Shown piece by piece: positions 63,719 through 64,000 of a DNA stretch of 64,000 bases. Source of the DNA: Paenibacillus sp. FSL R5-0623 (GTDB taxonomy: Bacteria; Bacillota; Bacilli; Paenibacillales; Paenibacillaceae). The translations under genes and the position numbers were made by a program. Under the pieces are notes generated by a model. It was not told the DNA's origin, ran no database searches, and saw nothing but the letters and a program-made list of their open reading frames with translations. The DNA is taken from assembly GCF_037974265.1 (NCBI RefSeq), contig NZ_CP150233.1, positions 992,001-1,056,000 on the forward strand, written 5' to 3'. Positions within the stretch are counted from its first letter, which is position 1. Every line of letters starts with the position of its first letter.

Positions 63719-64000
63719 AGCTTTCCCTGATGAAGAGGCATGCAGTATTACTTGCGATTCTGATCGGTGCCTTTTCGCTGGTACTGACCAACAGTGCATT
63801 TAACCTGCTGCTGCCTTATTTTGTGCAATATTATCAGATCTCTACGACAGCAGGCGGATGGATCATTGCCTTATACATGCTGGCTATGACGTTAACAATG
63901 CCGCTGGCTTCCCTGATCGTAGACCGACTGGGGCGTAAGCAGACGTATATGTTGGGCATCAGCATCTATGGACTGTTCTCGGTGGCGGGTGCGTTGTTTT
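63712..64000 (+). CDS. MFS transporter, probable siderophore exporter (cut by the right edge)
   Basis: The ATG at 63712 overlaps the aminotransferase gene by 7 bp. The visible 96 residues hold two helices and a start of a third (LLAILIGAFSLVLTNSAFNL, GGWIIALYMLAMTLTMP) and motif A-like LIVDRLGRKQTYMLG. This is the pattern of the 12- or 14-helix drug/H+ antiporter branch. Its place in a Fur-controlled biosynthesis operon suggests siderophore export. The 3' end is missing. Confidence 0.85.
   Translation, partial: MVKLSLMKRHAVLLAILIGAFSLVLTNSAFNLLLPYFVQYYQISTTAGGWIIALYMLAMTLTMPLASLIVDRLGRKQTYMLGISIYGLFSVAGALF

Noticed and set aside
1..64000. CRISPR arrays, tRNA or rRNA genes, transposases, prophage genes.
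   Set aside because: No regularly spaced repeats, cloverleaf-like sequences, transposase motifs or phage structural proteins were found on reading both strands.

Overview
The window looks like a chromosomal segment of a Paenibacillus-type Firmicute. Ribosome binding sites are strong (AGGAGG/AAGGGGG), TTG and GTG starts are frequent, and base composition is moderate. The gene content fits: LysR/AraC/LacI/PocR regulators, a secreted cyclodextrin glucanotransferase, a GH127 enzyme, a TelA/vWA operon and Fur-boxed siderophore loci. No rRNA, tRNA, CRISPR array, transposase or prophage gene was seen. This assignment is inference from protein families and signals; no database search was possible.

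Layout. 1-4926: two LysR regulators, a threonine-aldolase-like PLP enzyme, an SMI1/KNR4 protein and an aldo/keto reductase. 5032-9283: a glycerol/dihydroxyacetone module, with a PocR-AraC regulator divergent from gldA and a fused DhaK-DhaL kinase. 9470-13640: a Fur-regulated, AT-rich siderophore importer (YclNOPQ type). 13824-20121: alanyl-tRNA editing protein, a zinc-ribbon hypothetical, DUF1801, two GNATs, a small membrane protein and an amino-acid permease. 20211-22430: an HxlR/monooxygenase/quinone-reductase-like redox module and two candidate small proteins. 22506-27590: a chemoreceptor, a LysR regulator, butanediol dehydrogenase and a GNAT. 27720-31467: AraC regulator, GH127 beta-L-arabinofuranosidase-like enzyme and an N-terminally truncated Uma2 remnant. 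31560-37046: an ECF sigma/anti-sigma pair beside an XpaC-like / SBP-vWA / TelA operon. 37169-39410: a small secreted protein, TetR and an SDR. 39583-55272: a starch/maltodextrin locus (LacI regulator, ABC importer, MFS protein, CGTase, neopullulanase) that encloses an unrelated three-gene operon at 48993-53160. 55535-56116: a second copy of the small secreted protein. 56458-64000: a Fur-regulated siderophore importer (YfiYZ-YfhA type) and the start of a siderophore biosynthesis operon that runs off the right edge.

How the genes work together. CGTase would act on starch outside the cell, the malEFG-like transporter would import the oligomers, and the cytoplasmic neopullulanase/cyclomaltodextrinase would cleave them under a LacI-type repressor. 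In the last 8 kb, three blocks share Fur boxes: uptake, an ATP-grasp ligase plus diaminobutyrate aminotransferase, and an exporter. Together these suggest a diaminopropane/citrate hydroxamate-like siderophore.

Most unusual. First, the translationally coupled trio esterase + (BtrH-like acyltransferase fused to an acyl carrier protein) + AMP-forming ligase at 48993-53160 has the parts of a small acyl-activation, carrier-loading and transfer system that I cannot assign to a known pathway. Second, a dispersed structured repeat of about 190-270 bp has five copies plus one degenerate half copy. One copy lies in the 5' leader of the siderophore operon and another between malE and malF.
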